NCBI GenBank assembly: GCA_035627375.1
Contig: DASPLX010000051.1
Coordinates: 1-60,110, forward strand
Reading direction: 5' to 3'
DNA: 60,110 nt
Origin: DASPLX01 sp035627375
Lineage (GTDB): Bacteria; Pseudomonadota; Gammaproteobacteria; Burkholderiales; Burkholderiaceae_D
A program made the position numbers and the translations under genes. Below, piece by piece: positions 16,206-25,924 of this stretch. Under the pieces are notes generated by a model. It ran no database searches, had not been told where the DNA came from, and was given only the letters and a program-made list of their open reading frames with translations. How positions within the stretch are numbered: position 1 is the stretch's first letter; each line of letters opens with the position of its first letter.

Positions 16206-19200
16206 ATGTCAGTACCTGAATCCCCCAAAAAAGCCCGGCCGGACGCCACACCGAATAGCGAACGCAAGGCCGACGGCCGCTCCGCCGAGAGCGGTTCTCC
16301 GGAGCGCCGGCCGCAGGAGCGCCGCCAGGCCGAACGCCGGCCGCAGGAGCGCCGCGCGGAATCCGCGCCGGCGCCGATCGAGCGCAATCCGCTGCCGCCG
16401 ATCGTCTTTCCCGAGGAATTGCCGGTATCCGGCAAGCGCCACGAGATCGCCAAGGCATTGCAGGAGCACCAGGTCATCATCGTCTGCGGCGAGACCGGTT
16501 CCGGCAAGACCACCCAATTGCCCAAGATCTGCCTCGAGCTCGGCCGCGGCCGCGGCGGCCTGATCGGCCATACCCAGCCGCGCCGCATCGCGGCATCGTC
16601 GACCGCCAAGCGCATCGCCCAGGAACTCGGCTCGCCGCTCGGCGAGCACGTCGGGTTCAAGGTGCGTTTCACCGATACCTTGTCGAAGGGCGCTTCGGTC
16701 AAGTTGATGACCGACGGCATCCTGCTGGCCGAGACCCAGACCGATCCGCTGCTCAAGCAATACGACACGATCATCATCGACGAGGCACATGAACGCAGCC
16801 TCAACATCGATTTCCTGCTCGGCTATCTCAAGCAATTGCTGCCGCGCCGGCGCGATCTGAAGGTCATCATCACGTCGGCGACGATCGATGCCGACCGCTT
16901 CGCGAAGCACTTCGGGACGGCCGACCGGCCGGCGCCGGTGATCGAAGTCTCGGGACGGCTGTATCCGGTCGAGGTCCGCTACCGCCCGGTCGAATCCTAT
17001 GAGAAGTCCGAGACCAGGCCGGCGCCGGCGGCGGCGCAAAAGGGGAGGGAACAGCGCGACCTGATGGACGCGGTGGTCGATGCCGTGGACGAACTGGCGC
17101 GCATCGGCCCCGGGGACGTGCTGGTGTTCCTGCCCGGCGAGCGCGAGATCCGCGACGCCGCCGAAGCCTTGCGCAAGCATCATCCGACGCCGGGCTTGTC
17201 ACACCCTGAGATATTGCCGCTGTTCGCGCGCCTGTCGGTGCAGGAGCAGGAACGCGTGTTCAAGCCTTCGAACGCGCGCCGCATCGTGCTCGCTACCAAC
17301 GTCGCCGAAACCTCGCTGACGGTGCCCGGTATCCGTTACGTGGTCGACGCCGGGCTGGCGCGCGTCAAGCGTTACAGCTATCGCAACAAGGTCGAGCAGT
17401 TGCAGATCGAGCCGGTGGCGCAATCGGCGGCCAACCAGCGCGCCGGCCGTTGCGGCCGCGTCGCCGCCGGCGTCTGCATCCGCCTCTACGACGAACAGGA
17501 TTACCTGCAGCGGCCGAAGTTCACCGATCCCGAGATCCTGCGTTCCTCGCTGGCGGCGGTGATCCTGCGCATGAAGTCGCTGCGGCTGACCGACGTCGAG
17601 ACCTTTCCCTTCATCGAGCCGCCGATGGGCCGCGCGATCGCCGACGGCTATCAGCTGCTGCAGGAACTGGGCGCGGTCGACGACGACAACCAGTTGACGG
17701 CCGTCGGCAGACAGCTCGCCAAGCTGCCGCTCGATCCGCGCGTCGGCCGCATGATCCTGGCGGCGCGCGACAACGCTTGCCTGAACGAGATGCTGATCAT
17801 CGCGTCGGCGCTGTCGGTGCAAGACCCGCGCGACCGGCCGCTGGAGGCGCAGAACGCCGCCGACAACGCGCACAAGAAGTTCGCCGACGAGAAATCGGAA
17901 TTCCTCGGCTATCTCAAGATATGGAAGTGGTTCGAGGAGGCGATCGAGCATAAGAAATCCAACCGCCAGCTGCAGGAAAACTGCCGCGAGAACTTCCTGT
18001 CGCAATTGCGCCTGCGCGAGTGGCGCGACGTGCATTCGCAACTCCTGACCATCGTGAAGGAGCAGGGCTGGCGCCTCAATGACGCGCCCGCGACCTACGA
18101 GCAGTTGCACACCGCCTTGCTGGCGGGCTTGCTCGGCAATGTCGGCTTCAAGGCCGAGGACGAACCCCATTACCTAGGTGCGCGCGGCATCAGGTTCCAT
18201 ATCTGGCCCGGCTCGCAGCTGTCGAAGAAGGCGGGCAAGTGGGTCATGGCGGCCGAACTGGTCGAAACGACGCGCCTGTATGCGCGCTGCATTGCCCAAC
18301 TCCAACCGGAATGGCTGGAGCGCATCGGCGGCCACTTGCTCAAGAAATCCTACGGCGAGCCGCGCTGGGAAAAGCGCAGCGCGCAGGTGACGGCATCCGA
18401 GCGCGCGACGCTGTACGGCCTGGTGGTGTATAGCCAGCGCCGGATCAACTACGGCGCCATCAATCCGAAAGAGGCGCGCGAGATCTTCATCCGCGACGCC
18501 CTGGTCGGCGGCGATTTCGAGACGCGCGCGCCGTTCCTCGCCCACAACCAGAAGCTGGTGCGCGAGATCGAAAACCTCGAGCACAAGTCGCGCCGGCTCG
18601 ACGTGCTGGTCGACGAATCGCTGATCGCCGCGTTCTACGACAAGCTGATCCCGGCCGACGTCTGCAACGGCATCGCCTTCGAGAAATGGCATAAGGAAGC
18701 GACGGCCAAGAATCCGAAGCTGCTGCACTTGAATCGCGACGACCTGATGCGCCACGAAGCCGCCGGCGTCACCACCGACCTGTTCCCGAAGCAGATGACG
18801 GTGGCCGGCATCGCGATGAGCCTGTCCTATCACTTCGAACCCGGCGCGGCGCGCGACGGCGTGACGCTCACCGTGCCGCTGTATGCCTTGAACCAGGTAT
18901 CGATGGAGCGCTGCGAATGGCTGGTGCCCGGCATGCTCAAGGAAAAGGTGCACCTGCTGCTCAAGTCGCTGCCGCAGAAGCTGCGCCGCCATTGCGTGCC
19001 GCTGCCGGAGTACGCGGCGGGATTCTTCGATCGCGTCGATGACAGCAAGACCTTCGGGCGCGGCAGCCTGATCGATGCCTTGATCTCCGATCTGCGCGCG
19101 CAGAAGAGCATGCTTGTCAAGACCACCGATTTCAAGCTCGAGACCTTGCCGGCGCATCACTTCATGAATTTCAAGGTGATCGACGAGCACGGCCGCCAGC

Positions 19201-20234
19201 TCGACATGGGCCGCAACCTGGCCGCCTTGCAAGCCGAGTTCGGCGGCAAGGCGCGCGAGAGTTTCCAGAAACTGGCGGAACACACCGCGGTCGCTCCGCC
19301 CGACGGCGAGGCGGCGGCGCCGCGCCGTCCGGCCGTCGCCAAGGCGGATCCGGAGACCGGCGGCCGGACGGCCGCGCCGGCCTCGCACCAGAACCTGACC
19401 GCGTGGACCTTCGGCGAACTGCCCGAACTGCTCGAGATCCAGCAAGGCAAGCAGACGCTGATCGGCTTTCCGGCGTTGGTCGACAAGGGTGGCCACTGCG
19501 ATATCGAAGTCTTCGACGATCCGAACGAGGCCGCGCGCATCCACCGCGCCGGCATGCGCCGCCTGTTCGCCTTGCAGTTGAAGGAACAGCTGAAGTTCCT
19601 CGAAAAGAACGTTCCCGGCCTGCAGCAGATGGGCATGCAGTTCATGGCGCTCGGCACGCAGGAGGAATTGCGCGACCAGATCATCCAGGCCGGCCTCGAC
19701 CGCGCCTGCCTGCAAGAGCCGCTGCCGCGCAATGCCGAGGAATTCAACATCCGCAAGGACGAGGGCAAGGCGCGCCTTAACCTGCTGGTCAATGAAATCG
19801 CGCGCCTGACGGGGCAGATTCTTGCCGAGTACTATGTATTGCCGAAGAAACTGCAAGGCATCAAGGCGCATGCCCAGGCAGTCGTCGACATCCAGTCGCA
19901 GCTGCAGGCGTTGATCGGCAAGCGTTTCGTGGTCGAGACCGATTACGCGCAGCTGGCGCATTTCCCGCGCTACCTGAAGGCGATCAACGTCCGCATCGAT
20001 AAGCTGCGCGCCGATCCCGCGCGCGATCAACGCCTCTTGGCGGAATGGAATACCATCGCCTTACCGTGGCAGCGCGCGCAAAAAGGCGGCGCCGGCAAGA
20101 ATGATCCGAAGATGATCGAGTTCCGCTGGCTGCTGGAGGAATTGCGCGTATCGCTGTTCGCGCAGGAATTGCGAACGCCGATGCCGGTGTCGGTGAAGCG
20201 GCTGCAGAAGGTGTGGGAATCGATGCAGCGCTAG
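16206..20234 (+). CDS. hrpA: ATP-dependent RNA helicase HrpA
   Basis: HrpA is a large DEAH-box RNA helicase linked to mRNA processing and rescue of stalled ribosomes. The 1,342-residue length fits. Helicase motifs are GETGSGKTTQLPK (I), TQPRRIAA (Ia), DEAHERS (II), TSATID (III) and the C-terminal NQRAGRCGRVAAG (VI), followed by the HA2/OB regions and the long HrpA-specific C-terminal domain. The start at ATG 16206 gives MSVPESPKK; an earlier frame start overlaps argA and is rejected. The first 70 residues are charged and low-complexity, with a repeated ERRPQERR unit encoded by an exact 20-base direct repeat. Confidence 0.97.
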   Translation: MSVPESPKKARPDATPNSERKADGRSAESGSPERRPQERRQAERRPQERRAESAPAPIERNPLPPIVFPEELPVSGKRHEIAKALQEHQVIIVCGETGSGKTTQLPKICLELGRGRGGLIGHTQPRRIAASSTAKRIAQELGSPLGEHVGFKVRFTDTLSKGASVKLMTDGILLAETQTDPLLKQYDTIIIDEAHERSLNIDFLLGYLKQLLPRRRDLKVIITSATIDADRFAKHFGTADRPAPVIEVSGRLYPVEVRYRPVESYEKSETRPAPAAAQKGREQRDLMDAVVDAVDELARIGPGDVLVFLPGEREIRDAAEALRKHHPTPGLSHPEILPLFARLSVQEQERVFKPSNARRIVLATNVAETSLTVPGIRYVVDAGLARVKRYSYRNKVEQLQIEPVAQSAANQRAGRCGRVAAGVCIRLYDEQDYLQRPKFTDPEILRSSLAAVILRMKSLRLTDVETFPFIEPPMGRAIADGYQLLQELGAVDDDNQLTAVGRQLAKLPLDPRVGRMILAARDNACLNEMLIIASALSVQDPRDRPLEAQNAADNAHKKFADEKSEFLGYLKIWKWFEEAIEHKKSNRQLQENCRENFLSQLRLREWRDVHSQLLTIVKEQGWRLNDAPATYEQLHTALLAGLLGNVGFKAEDEPHYLGARGIRFHIWPGSQLSKKAGKWVMAAELVETTRLYARCIAQLQPEWLERIGGHLLKKSYGEPRWEKRSAQVTASERATLYGLVVYSQRRINYGAINPKEAREIFIRDALVGGDFETRAPFLAHNQKLVREIENLEHKSRRLDVLVDESLIAAFYDKLIPADVCNGIAFEKWHKEATAKNPKLLHLNRDDLMRHEAAGVTTDLFPKQMTVAGIAMSLSYHFEPGAARDGVTLTVPLYALNQVSMERCEWLVPGMLKEKVHLLLKSLPQKLRRHCVPLPEYAAGFFDRVDDSKTFGRGSLIDALISDLRAQKSMLVKTTDFKLETLPAHHFMNFKVIDEHGRQLDMGRNLAALQAEFGGKARESFQKLAEHTAVAPPDGEAAAPRRPAVAKADPETGGRTAAPASHQNLTAWTFGELPELLEIQQGKQTLIGFPALVDKGGHCDIEVFDDPNEAARIHRAGMRRLFALQLKEQLKFLEKNVPGLQQMGMQFMALGTQEELRDQIIQAGLDRACLQEPLPRNAEEFNIRKDEGKARLNLLVNEIARLTGQILAEYYVLPKKLQGIKAHAQAVVDIQSQLQALIGKRFVVETDYAQLAHFPRYLKAINVRIDKLRADPARDQRLLAEWNTIALPWQRAQKGGAGKNDPKMIEFRWLLEELRVSLFAQELRTPMPVSVKRLQKVWESMQR
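16305..16354 (+). repeat. Exact 20-base direct repeat inside hrpA
   Basis: CGCCGGCCGCAGGAGCGCCG occurs at 16305-16324 and again at 16335-16354, offset by 30 bases (in frame), duplicating an Arg/Glu-rich ten-residue unit in the disordered N-terminus of HrpA. Copy number could vary by slippage. Confidence 0.8.
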
Positions 20235-20264
20235 TTCTCGAATCGGGCGAACTATCATGTCGAT

Positions 20265-20630
20265 ATGACCTACCATCTGCTCGCCGACCTGGTCTTGCTA
20301 TTGCATGCCGCGTTCGTCGCGTTCGCGGTGTTCGGCGGGCTGCTCGCGCTGCGCTATCCCAGGATGCCGTGGTTCCACCTGCCGGCGCTGGCATGGGGCG
20401 TGGCGGTCGAATCGCTGGATTGGATCTGCCCGTTGACGCCGCTGGAGAACCGGCTGCGGCGCCTCGGCGGCGAAGCCGGTTACGACGCGGGATTCGTCGA
20501 GCACTACATCGGCATGGTCCTGTATCCGGAATCCCTGGCGCTGGAGTTGCGATACCTGTTGGCGATCGGCTTGATTGCCGTCAATGTCGCGGTGTATGTC
20601 ATGGTCGCGCTATCGCGCAAGAAACGTTAA
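20265..20630 (+). CDS. DUF2784 family membrane protein
   Basis: This 121-residue protein has three to four predicted membrane helices: LLADLVLLLHAAFVAFAVFG at the N-terminus, a middle segment around PWFHLPALAWGVAVESL, and a C-terminal LLAIGLIAVNVAVYVMVAL. The segment DWICPLTPLENRLR with a following FVEHYI matches DUF2784 as I know it. The family has no established function. It follows hrpA after 30 bases and precedes a hydrolase gene by 12 bases, so all three could be read through from one transcript. The C-terminus is basic (RKKR), consistent with a cytosolic tail. Confidence 0.85.
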   Translation: MTYHLLADLVLLLHAAFVAFAVFGGLLALRYPRMPWFHLPALAWGVAVESLDWICPLTPLENRLRRLGGEAGYDAGFVEHYIGMVLYPESLALELRYLLAIGLIAVNVAVYVMVALSRKKR

Positions 20631-20642
20631 GGAAACGTAGTC

Positions 20643-21425
20643 ATGAAGTCCCTGCCTCCCACGACGACAGTCGAACTCGGCGCCGCGACGCTGGAATACC
20701 TCGTGTCCGGCACGGGATCGCCCGCGATCGTCTTGATCAACGGCGCCGGCGGTCCGATCGCAGGCTGGCACCGGGTGTTTGCCGAGCTCGCGCGATCGGG
20801 GACCGTTTTCGCTTACAACCGTCTCGGCATCGGCAAGAGCAGCAAGCCTGCTGAGCCGCAGACGGGCGAATCGATGGTCGAAACCTTGCGCGCGCTGTTG
20901 ATCAAGGCAGAGCTTCCGCCGCCCTATGTGCTCGTCGGCCATTCTTTCGGCGGCCTCATCGCCAATCTGTTCGCCCGCCGTCATCCGGAGGAAGTCGCGG
21001 GAGTGGTGTTTCTCGATGCCACGGCGCCGGAAGATGTGGCGGTAATGGCGGCTCACGAGAGTGCGCTGCAACGCTGGCTCAAGAGCGCCGTCGACCTGTT
21101 GTTCGGCGCGGACGTGTTCGGCGAAACGACGCATGCCCGGCGCACGGTCGAATTGCTCGAGCAGGCGCCCCCGTTTCCCGCCGTTCCGCTGGCCGTCGTC
21201 ACCGGCGGCAAACCGGCGCTGCGAGGACTGACGCCGGCCCGGGCGCTGGAGGCGCGCGCGGAACACCAGCGGCGACTGGCATCGTTGTCGCCGCGCGGGA
21301 AGCAGATCATGGCGGCCCGGAGCGGGCATTTTCCTCAGTTTTCCGAACCGGAACTGGTGGTGCGCGCCGTGCGCGACGTCATCGCGGCCGCGCGCACGGA
21401 ATCCGTCGAGCAAGGCGAAGGCTGA
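20643..21425 (+). CDS. Alpha/beta hydrolase
   Basis: The 260-residue protein has the alpha/beta hydrolase fold: the oxyanion segment VLINGAGGPIAGW near residue 30, YNRLGIGKSS near 60 and the nucleophile elbow VGHSFGGL near residue 100, with Ser as nucleophile. An Asp and a late His (SGHFPQFSEPEL, about residue 225) complete the likely catalytic triad. The substrate cannot be deduced; esterase or lactonase activity is plausible. It is 12 bases downstream of the DUF2784 gene. There is no signal peptide, so it is probably cytosolic. Confidence 0.88.
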   Translation: MKSLPPTTTVELGAATLEYLVSGTGSPAIVLINGAGGPIAGWHRVFAELARSGTVFAYNRLGIGKSSKPAEPQTGESMVETLRALLIKAELPPPYVLVGHSFGGLIANLFARRHPEEVAGVVFLDATAPEDVAVMAAHESALQRWLKSAVDLLFGADVFGETTHARRTVELLEQAPPFPAVPLAVVTGGKPALRGLTPARALEARAEHQRRLASLSPRGKQIMAARSGHFPQFSEPELVVRAVRDVIAAARTESVEQGEG

Positions 21426-21532
21426 CGCGGAATGCCGGATGCGCGAAGGCGTGGCATAGTATCGCCTGCCATCGGTAGCGGAAGACGTGAGAGCCGATGC
21501 AAGGCCAAACGAATATTTCGAGGAGAACGCCC

Positions 21533-21880
21533 ATGATGTACAAAGGCAGCTGCCATTGCGGCAAGATCGCGTTTCAGGTCGAGGGAGAATTGAGCGGCGC
21601 GATGGCTTGCAATTGCTCGATCTGCTCCCGCAAGGGAGCGCTCATGTGGTTCGTGCCGCGCGACAGGGTAAGGCTGCTGACGCCGGAAGACGCGCTCGGC
21701 ACCTACACGTTCAACAAGCACGTCATCAAGCATCGTTTTTGCCCGACCTGCGGCATGCATCCCTACGGCGAAGGCGTGGACCCGGCCGGCAACGCCATGG
21801 CGGCGATCAACATTCGCTGCCTCGAGGACATCGATCTCGATGCCATTCCGATCCAGCATTTCGACGGACGCTCGCTATAG
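21533..21880 (+). CDS. GFA family (glutathione-dependent formaldehyde-activating-like) zinc protein
   Basis: Members of this family resemble the enzyme that joins formaldehyde to glutathione, but most homologs have unproven activity. The 115-residue protein shows the zinc-binding cysteines in order: CHCG near residue 8, CNCSIC near 30 and CPTCG near 75. The start at ATG 21533 is preferred because GAGGAGA lies just upstream; the frame is open further 5' but lacks a ribosome site. It is convergent with the TorT-like gene, 15 bases apart. There is no formaldehyde dehydrogenase nearby to support a formaldehyde role. Confidence 0.9.
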   Translation: MMYKGSCHCGKIAFQVEGELSGAMACNCSICSRKGALMWFVPRDRVRLLTPEDALGTYTFNKHVIKHRFCPTCGMHPYGEGVDPAGNAMAAINIRCLEDIDLDAIPIQHFDGRSL

Positions 21881-21895
21881 CCTTCCGCCTCGCCG

Positions 21896-22915
21896 TCACT
21901 CCGGCGGCAGCGCCCGCTGCACGAAGCGCTGGTTCGGCGGCGGAAAAATCTTGCTGAAGTCGTATTTGCCGACGTTGCGGGCGTCCAGCACTTCGATGTC
22001 GGGCCCGACCCGTTTCGCGTGCGGCTTCTTTTCCAGCGCGCGGACGGCAAGATCGAGCGCGATGCGCGCCTGCAGCACAGGCGCGTCGCTGGGCGCGGCG
22101 ACCACGCGGCCTTGCTCGATCAGTTCGACCACCGGTTCGGTCGCATAGAAGGCGATCGCCTTGGTCGCGGTCCGTCCGTAGAACTTGAGGTAGTTCGAGG
22201 CGACTTCGATGGAGACCGCGTTGCCGAGGATGTAGTCGGGCGCGTGTTTCTGGAGCAGCTCGCGCACCAGGGCCATCTGGCTGGTCAATGCCGTCGGCGC
22301 GTAACCGGCGTGGATCAGTTCCACCGGCTGGCCTTGCAGCGCGCGCGCCAGGCCTTGCTCGGCATCCGTCACCCAGCCGGCTCCCTTCGGGCCGGGGAAC
22401 CAGAGCATCTTGATCGGCCGGGCGCCGGCGTGTGTCAGCAGGTAGCGCGCCGCCGCGCCGGACATGTCGGCGAAGTCGACCAGCGATTTCGCGGTCACGT
22501 CGGGACTCGTGACGCCATTCACCAGGTCGATCACCGGGACGCCGTGCCGCGCGGCGCGGGCGATGTCGCCGTTCAATCCGTCGGCCGAGATCGCCGCCAG
22601 CACGATCGCATCGGCTTTCATGCCCAGGCAATCGGCGAATTGCTTGCGCTGCACGTCGAGATGATCATAGCCGCCGGCCTGGTAGATGCCGATCCTGACG
22701 CCGAGCCGCTCGGCTTCGGTGTCCAGCCCCCAGGAGACGCCCCACCAGTATTTATCCTTGGCGTGCGGCAGCAGGGCGCAGATGCGCCAGGGCTTGTCGG
22801 CATGCGCGAGAGCTTGATAAGCGACGACCTTGCCGTCGGATACGGTATTGACCGGGAACCATTCGTCCGCGGCGGCGTTGGCCGACAGCATCAGCAGGCT
22901 CAGAACGTAACGCAT
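21896..22915 (-). CDS. TorT-like periplasmic substrate-binding protein
   Basis: TorT is the periplasmic sensor that binds trimethylamine N-oxide and works with the TorS sensor kinase. This 339-residue protein begins with a signal peptide (MRYVLSLLMLSANAAADE) and has the periplasmic-binding-protein type 1 fold; segments ICALLPHAKDKYWWGVSWG, IYQAGGYDHLDVQ and MLWFPGPKGAGW resemble TorT as I recall it. ATG 22915 is preceded by GGGAGGAAGG, a strong ribosome site. No torS, torR or torCAD is adjacent, so it is an orphan. It could instead bind a sugar for an unlinked system. Confidence 0.8.
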   Translation of the reverse strand: MRYVLSLLMLSANAAADEWFPVNTVSDGKVVAYQALAHADKPWRICALLPHAKDKYWWGVSWGLDTEAERLGVRIGIYQAGGYDHLDVQRKQFADCLGMKADAIVLAAISADGLNGDIARAARHGVPVIDLVNGVTSPDVTAKSLVDFADMSGAAARYLLTHAGARPIKMLWFPGPKGAGWVTDAEQGLARALQGQPVELIHAGYAPTALTSQMALVRELLQKHAPDYILGNAVSIEVASNYLKFYGRTATKAIAFYATEPVVELIEQGRVVAAPSDAPVLQARIALDLAVRALEKKPHAKRVGPDIEVLDARNVGKYDFSKIFPPPNQRFVQRALPPE

Positions 22916-23138
22916 CCTTCCTCCCTTGTATACGGGTTCGGGCACGGCACTTCCTCGGCCATTCTAGTCAATAAAATGCGCTCTAGCCATAAAACTCCGA
23001 CCCGGCCGGAGCTCCCGCGCCGAACCGGTTTCCGGCTTGCCGCATCTTTGCAGTACACTTCCCGCGCGAACCGGAGTACGGCGCGGACATGCCGTACGCG
23101 GGATGGCTTGCAACACAACCATGGACAAGGAGAAGAAG

Positions 23139-24659
23139 ATGGCGGAGATGGCAGCCGGCTCGTCGGTGCGCGACGGGGCGAAGCGGGTTCAGGTGTTCAA
23201 TTCCGGCCTCGAGGTGTGGCTGTACGACGACGGCAACCTGGGTGCGATCCGCGGTCCCGCAGGCGTGGACTACGCCGCCGATGAAGACCATCCGAGGTTC
23301 GCCGAGCTGATGCGGCAAGGGCTGCTCGCCGGCTACGATCTCTACCAGGACGACGGCATCGACGTCGAGGTGCTGGTCGGAGCGCCGCTCTCCGCCTCCG
23401 AGCTCGCGGTTTCGCGCTGGCTCGAGCCGCAAACGACGTTCCTGCGGTTGCCGTCGGGACGGCTGTGCATCGAGTCGACCGATGCCAGCCGCCTGGGGCC
23501 CGAAGACCCGATGGACGAGGGCGCCGTGGTGGAGGCGCCGCCCGGCGATTACCGCGTCACGCTGTACCGGATCGATCACGAGGCGCTCGAACGGGAAGGA
23601 CTGGAATGGGACGGGCCGCAGGAAATCATCGTGCTGACGCCGGACGGAGCGTGCGCCGAGGCGGCCGCTCATCTGCTTCCGTTCCAGCCGCGCCGCGACC
23701 TGGACTGGGTCGGCAACTACCGGATCGACGGCGACCGCGTCGAGGCGCTGGCGTGGTTCGACGACTATTGGGACAGTTTCGTCTTGAATCTCGACGCGGC
23801 GGCGGCCGCGAAACTGGCGCTGGCTCCTGGAATGTTCATCCGCACCCGGGTGCCGGCGGCGGAACTGACCTTGGTCAGCGAATTCACGAAGTCGATGCGG
23901 CATCCCAAGCGCGTGCCGCCGCCCAAGGACATGGCGCTCGACGAATACGGCTATGCCGCGCTCGGCCCGCTGGGCGACTGGAACGGAGCCGAAGCGCTGT
24001 ACTGCCGCCGCGAACGGTCCAAGAAGGCCGTGGACAGCAGGCATCGCCGCCTCTGGCTGCCCGCCGTCGTCGAAGTCCTGCGGCCGCGGACGGAAGCGGA
24101 GGCGCCCGCCGCGGCGCCCGGGAAAACGCGCTTCACGCTGGTCGAGCTGGCGAGCAAGGAATACTTCGATCCAGGCTTTCTTGGTTTGATCCTGTCGGAC
24201 GTGTTCCCCGAGGCGGGCGACGCCGACGAATTATCCCTGGCCGAGGCGTTGGCGATGGCCGATGCGGAGTTCGGGAACATCGGCCTGGCTCCGCGGGCGG
24301 ACCTGGCGTGGGAATGGCAGGGCAGGCCCTTGAGCCCGGAGACCGGTTGCCGTCTTTACACGGGATTGCCGGATTGCTTCGGCCTCATCCTGGCCGGCGA
24401 AGGAATGTTCGAGCTGCTGCTGCTCTCCGAGTTCGACGGCGGCGACTGGATCGCGACCGGCCTGGCGGAAGAGTGCGGACAGCGGGTCGAGGGCAGGGAC
24501 AATATCCGGCTGCAAGCGATGGACGAGGAATTCGCGCGGATCGCCGAGGCGCACCGGGCGTCGCTGCGGGAGGCTGGGCGCGCCCCCGCCGCCGCACCGG
24601 CGGACGCGGAACAGGCGCGGGCAGCATTCGAGCGCTTCGTGGCGGCCGCGTTCGACTAG
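23139..24659 (+). CDS. Hypothetical protein, 506 residues
   Basis: I do not recognise this gene. The protein is acidic, with no signal peptide or membrane helix and no known catalytic motif, so it is probably cytosolic. It begins with a region rich in short beta-like stretches (VFNSGLEVWLYDDGNLGAIRG), then GDYRVTLYRIDHEALEREGL around residue 145, a middle part with RRDLDWVGNYRIDGDR, and an Ala-rich C-terminal helix. ATG 23139 is chosen because AAGGAG lies six bases upstream; two earlier in-frame ATGs lack a site. Codon use resembles its neighbours. The sequence looks like two or three repeated globular domains, and an immunity- or sensor-type role is only a guess. Confidence 0.75.
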   Translation: MAEMAAGSSVRDGAKRVQVFNSGLEVWLYDDGNLGAIRGPAGVDYAADEDHPRFAELMRQGLLAGYDLYQDDGIDVEVLVGAPLSASELAVSRWLEPQTTFLRLPSGRLCIESTDASRLGPEDPMDEGAVVEAPPGDYRVTLYRIDHEALEREGLEWDGPQEIIVLTPDGACAEAAAHLLPFQPRRDLDWVGNYRIDGDRVEALAWFDDYWDSFVLNLDAAAAAKLALAPGMFIRTRVPAAELTLVSEFTKSMRHPKRVPPPKDMALDEYGYAALGPLGDWNGAEALYCRRERSKKAVDSRHRRLWLPAVVEVLRPRTEAEAPAAAPGKTRFTLVELASKEYFDPGFLGLILSDVFPEAGDADELSLAEALAMADAEFGNIGLAPRADLAWEWQGRPLSPETGCRLYTGLPDCFGLILAGEGMFELLLLSEFDGGDWIATGLAEECGQRVEGRDNIRLQAMDEEFARIAEAHRASLREAGRAPAAAPADAEQARAAFERFVAAAFD

Positions 24660-24746
24660 CCGGACTCCGAGTCGAGCCCCGAGCCGAATTCCGCATCGCA
24701 TGGCATAGTATCGCTTTCCCTTCTTTCGCCCGACGGACCGGACGCC

Positions 24747-25766
24747 ATGGACAGCATCGATCTCGAAGTACTCAAGGCTTGCGACCTCTGGATCGCGCAA
24801 GGCCGGAAGTGCGAACTGGTCACCGTGATCAAGACCTGGGGTTCCAGTCCGCGGCCGCCCGGCGCGACGCTGGCGATCTGCGAGGACGGCCGCGTGGTCG
24901 GCTCGGTGTCGGGGGGCTGCATCGAGGACGACCTGATCGAGCGCGTGCGCCGGGAAGGCATCGCGCGCACGGCGCCCGAGCTGGTCACCTACGGCATCAC
25001 CGCCGACGAGGCGCGCCGCTTCGGCCTGCCTTGCGGCGGCACGATCCAGCTGGCGATCGAGCCCTTGTCCGGCAAGAGCCGGATCGCCGAATTGCTGACG
25101 CGCCTGACGCGCCACGAGCTGGTGGCGCGGCGGCTCGATCTGACGAGCGGCGAGGTCGACTTGAGCCCGGCCACGGCCGGCATGGCGATGCAGGCGTCGG
25201 CCGCGGCGCTCACCACGATCCACGGTCCGCGCTGGCGCCTCCTGATCATCGGCGCCGGGCAGCTGTCGCGTTTCCTGGCCCAGATCGCGCTCGGCATGGA
25301 TTACCACGTCACCGTCTGCGATCCGCGCGAGGAATACCGCGATGGCTGGCAAGTGCGGGGCGTCGAGGTCGTGCATGCGATGCCGGACGATCTCGTCCTG
25401 GAAATGAAGCTCGACGGCCGCAGCGCCGTGGTCGCGCTCACGCACGATCCCAAGCTTGACGATCTGGCGCTGATGGAAGCTTTGAAGTCGGAGGCTTTCT
25501 ACGTCGGCGCCATCGGCTCGCGCGCCAACCACGCGAAACGGCGCGAACGCCTGCGGCAGTTCGACCTGAGCGCGGCGCAGATCGCCCGCTTGCACGGACC
25601 GATCGGCCTCTACATCGGCAGCAAGACGCCGTCCGAGATCGCGATTTCGATCCTGGCGGAGATGACCGCGGTCAAGAACGGGATCGCCTTGCCCGAAGCC
25701 GTCAGGATCGGCACCGCCAAGGCCGCGCAACCCTGGGCAGCGGCGACGTCCTGCGCGCCTGGCTGA
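24747..25766 (+). CDS. XdhC/CoxI family molybdenum cofactor insertion protein
   Basis: XdhC proteins bind molybdenum cofactor and help sulfurate and insert it into xanthine dehydrogenase-type enzymes. The 339-residue protein has the N-terminal XdhC/CoxI domain (TWGSSPRPPGATLAI near residue 30, VSGGCIEDD near 55, and LPCGGTIQL near 95 with the conserved Cys) and a C-terminal Rossmann domain (LLIIGAGQLSRFLAQIA near 165; FYVGAIGSRANHAKRRERL near 250). No xanthine dehydrogenase or other Mo-hydroxylase subunit is adjacent, so its client is elsewhere. It is followed after about 160 bases by dcd. Confidence 0.9.
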   Translation: MDSIDLEVLKACDLWIAQGRKCELVTVIKTWGSSPRPPGATLAICEDGRVVGSVSGGCIEDDLIERVRREGIARTAPELVTYGITADEARRFGLPCGGTIQLAIEPLSGKSRIAELLTRLTRHELVARRLDLTSGEVDLSPATAGMAMQASAAALTTIHGPRWRLLIIGAGQLSRFLAQIALGMDYHVTVCDPREEYRDGWQVRGVEVVHAMPDDLVLEMKLDGRSAVVALTHDPKLDDLALMEALKSEAFYVGAIGSRANHAKRRERLRQFDLSAAQIARLHGPIGLYIGSKTPSEIAISILAEMTAVKNGIALPEAVRIGTAKAAQPWAAATSCAPG

Positions 25767-25924
25767 AAGGATTCCATTGTCGCCATTCCGCCGCATTTCG
25801 GCCGGATTTTCCCGTCGCGGACGCCGGGTTCGCAGCGATTTCGGCGGCGGCGGCGGGCATTTCACGTAAAATCCGCCTAGTCGCGCCGAAGGTCCGGCGC
25901 CCGAACCTCCCTGCAGAGCACACC

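Noticed and set aside
24660..25865. Minus-strand frame opposite XdhC
   Set aside because: It is antisense to a motif-rich gene and has the composition of a shadow.
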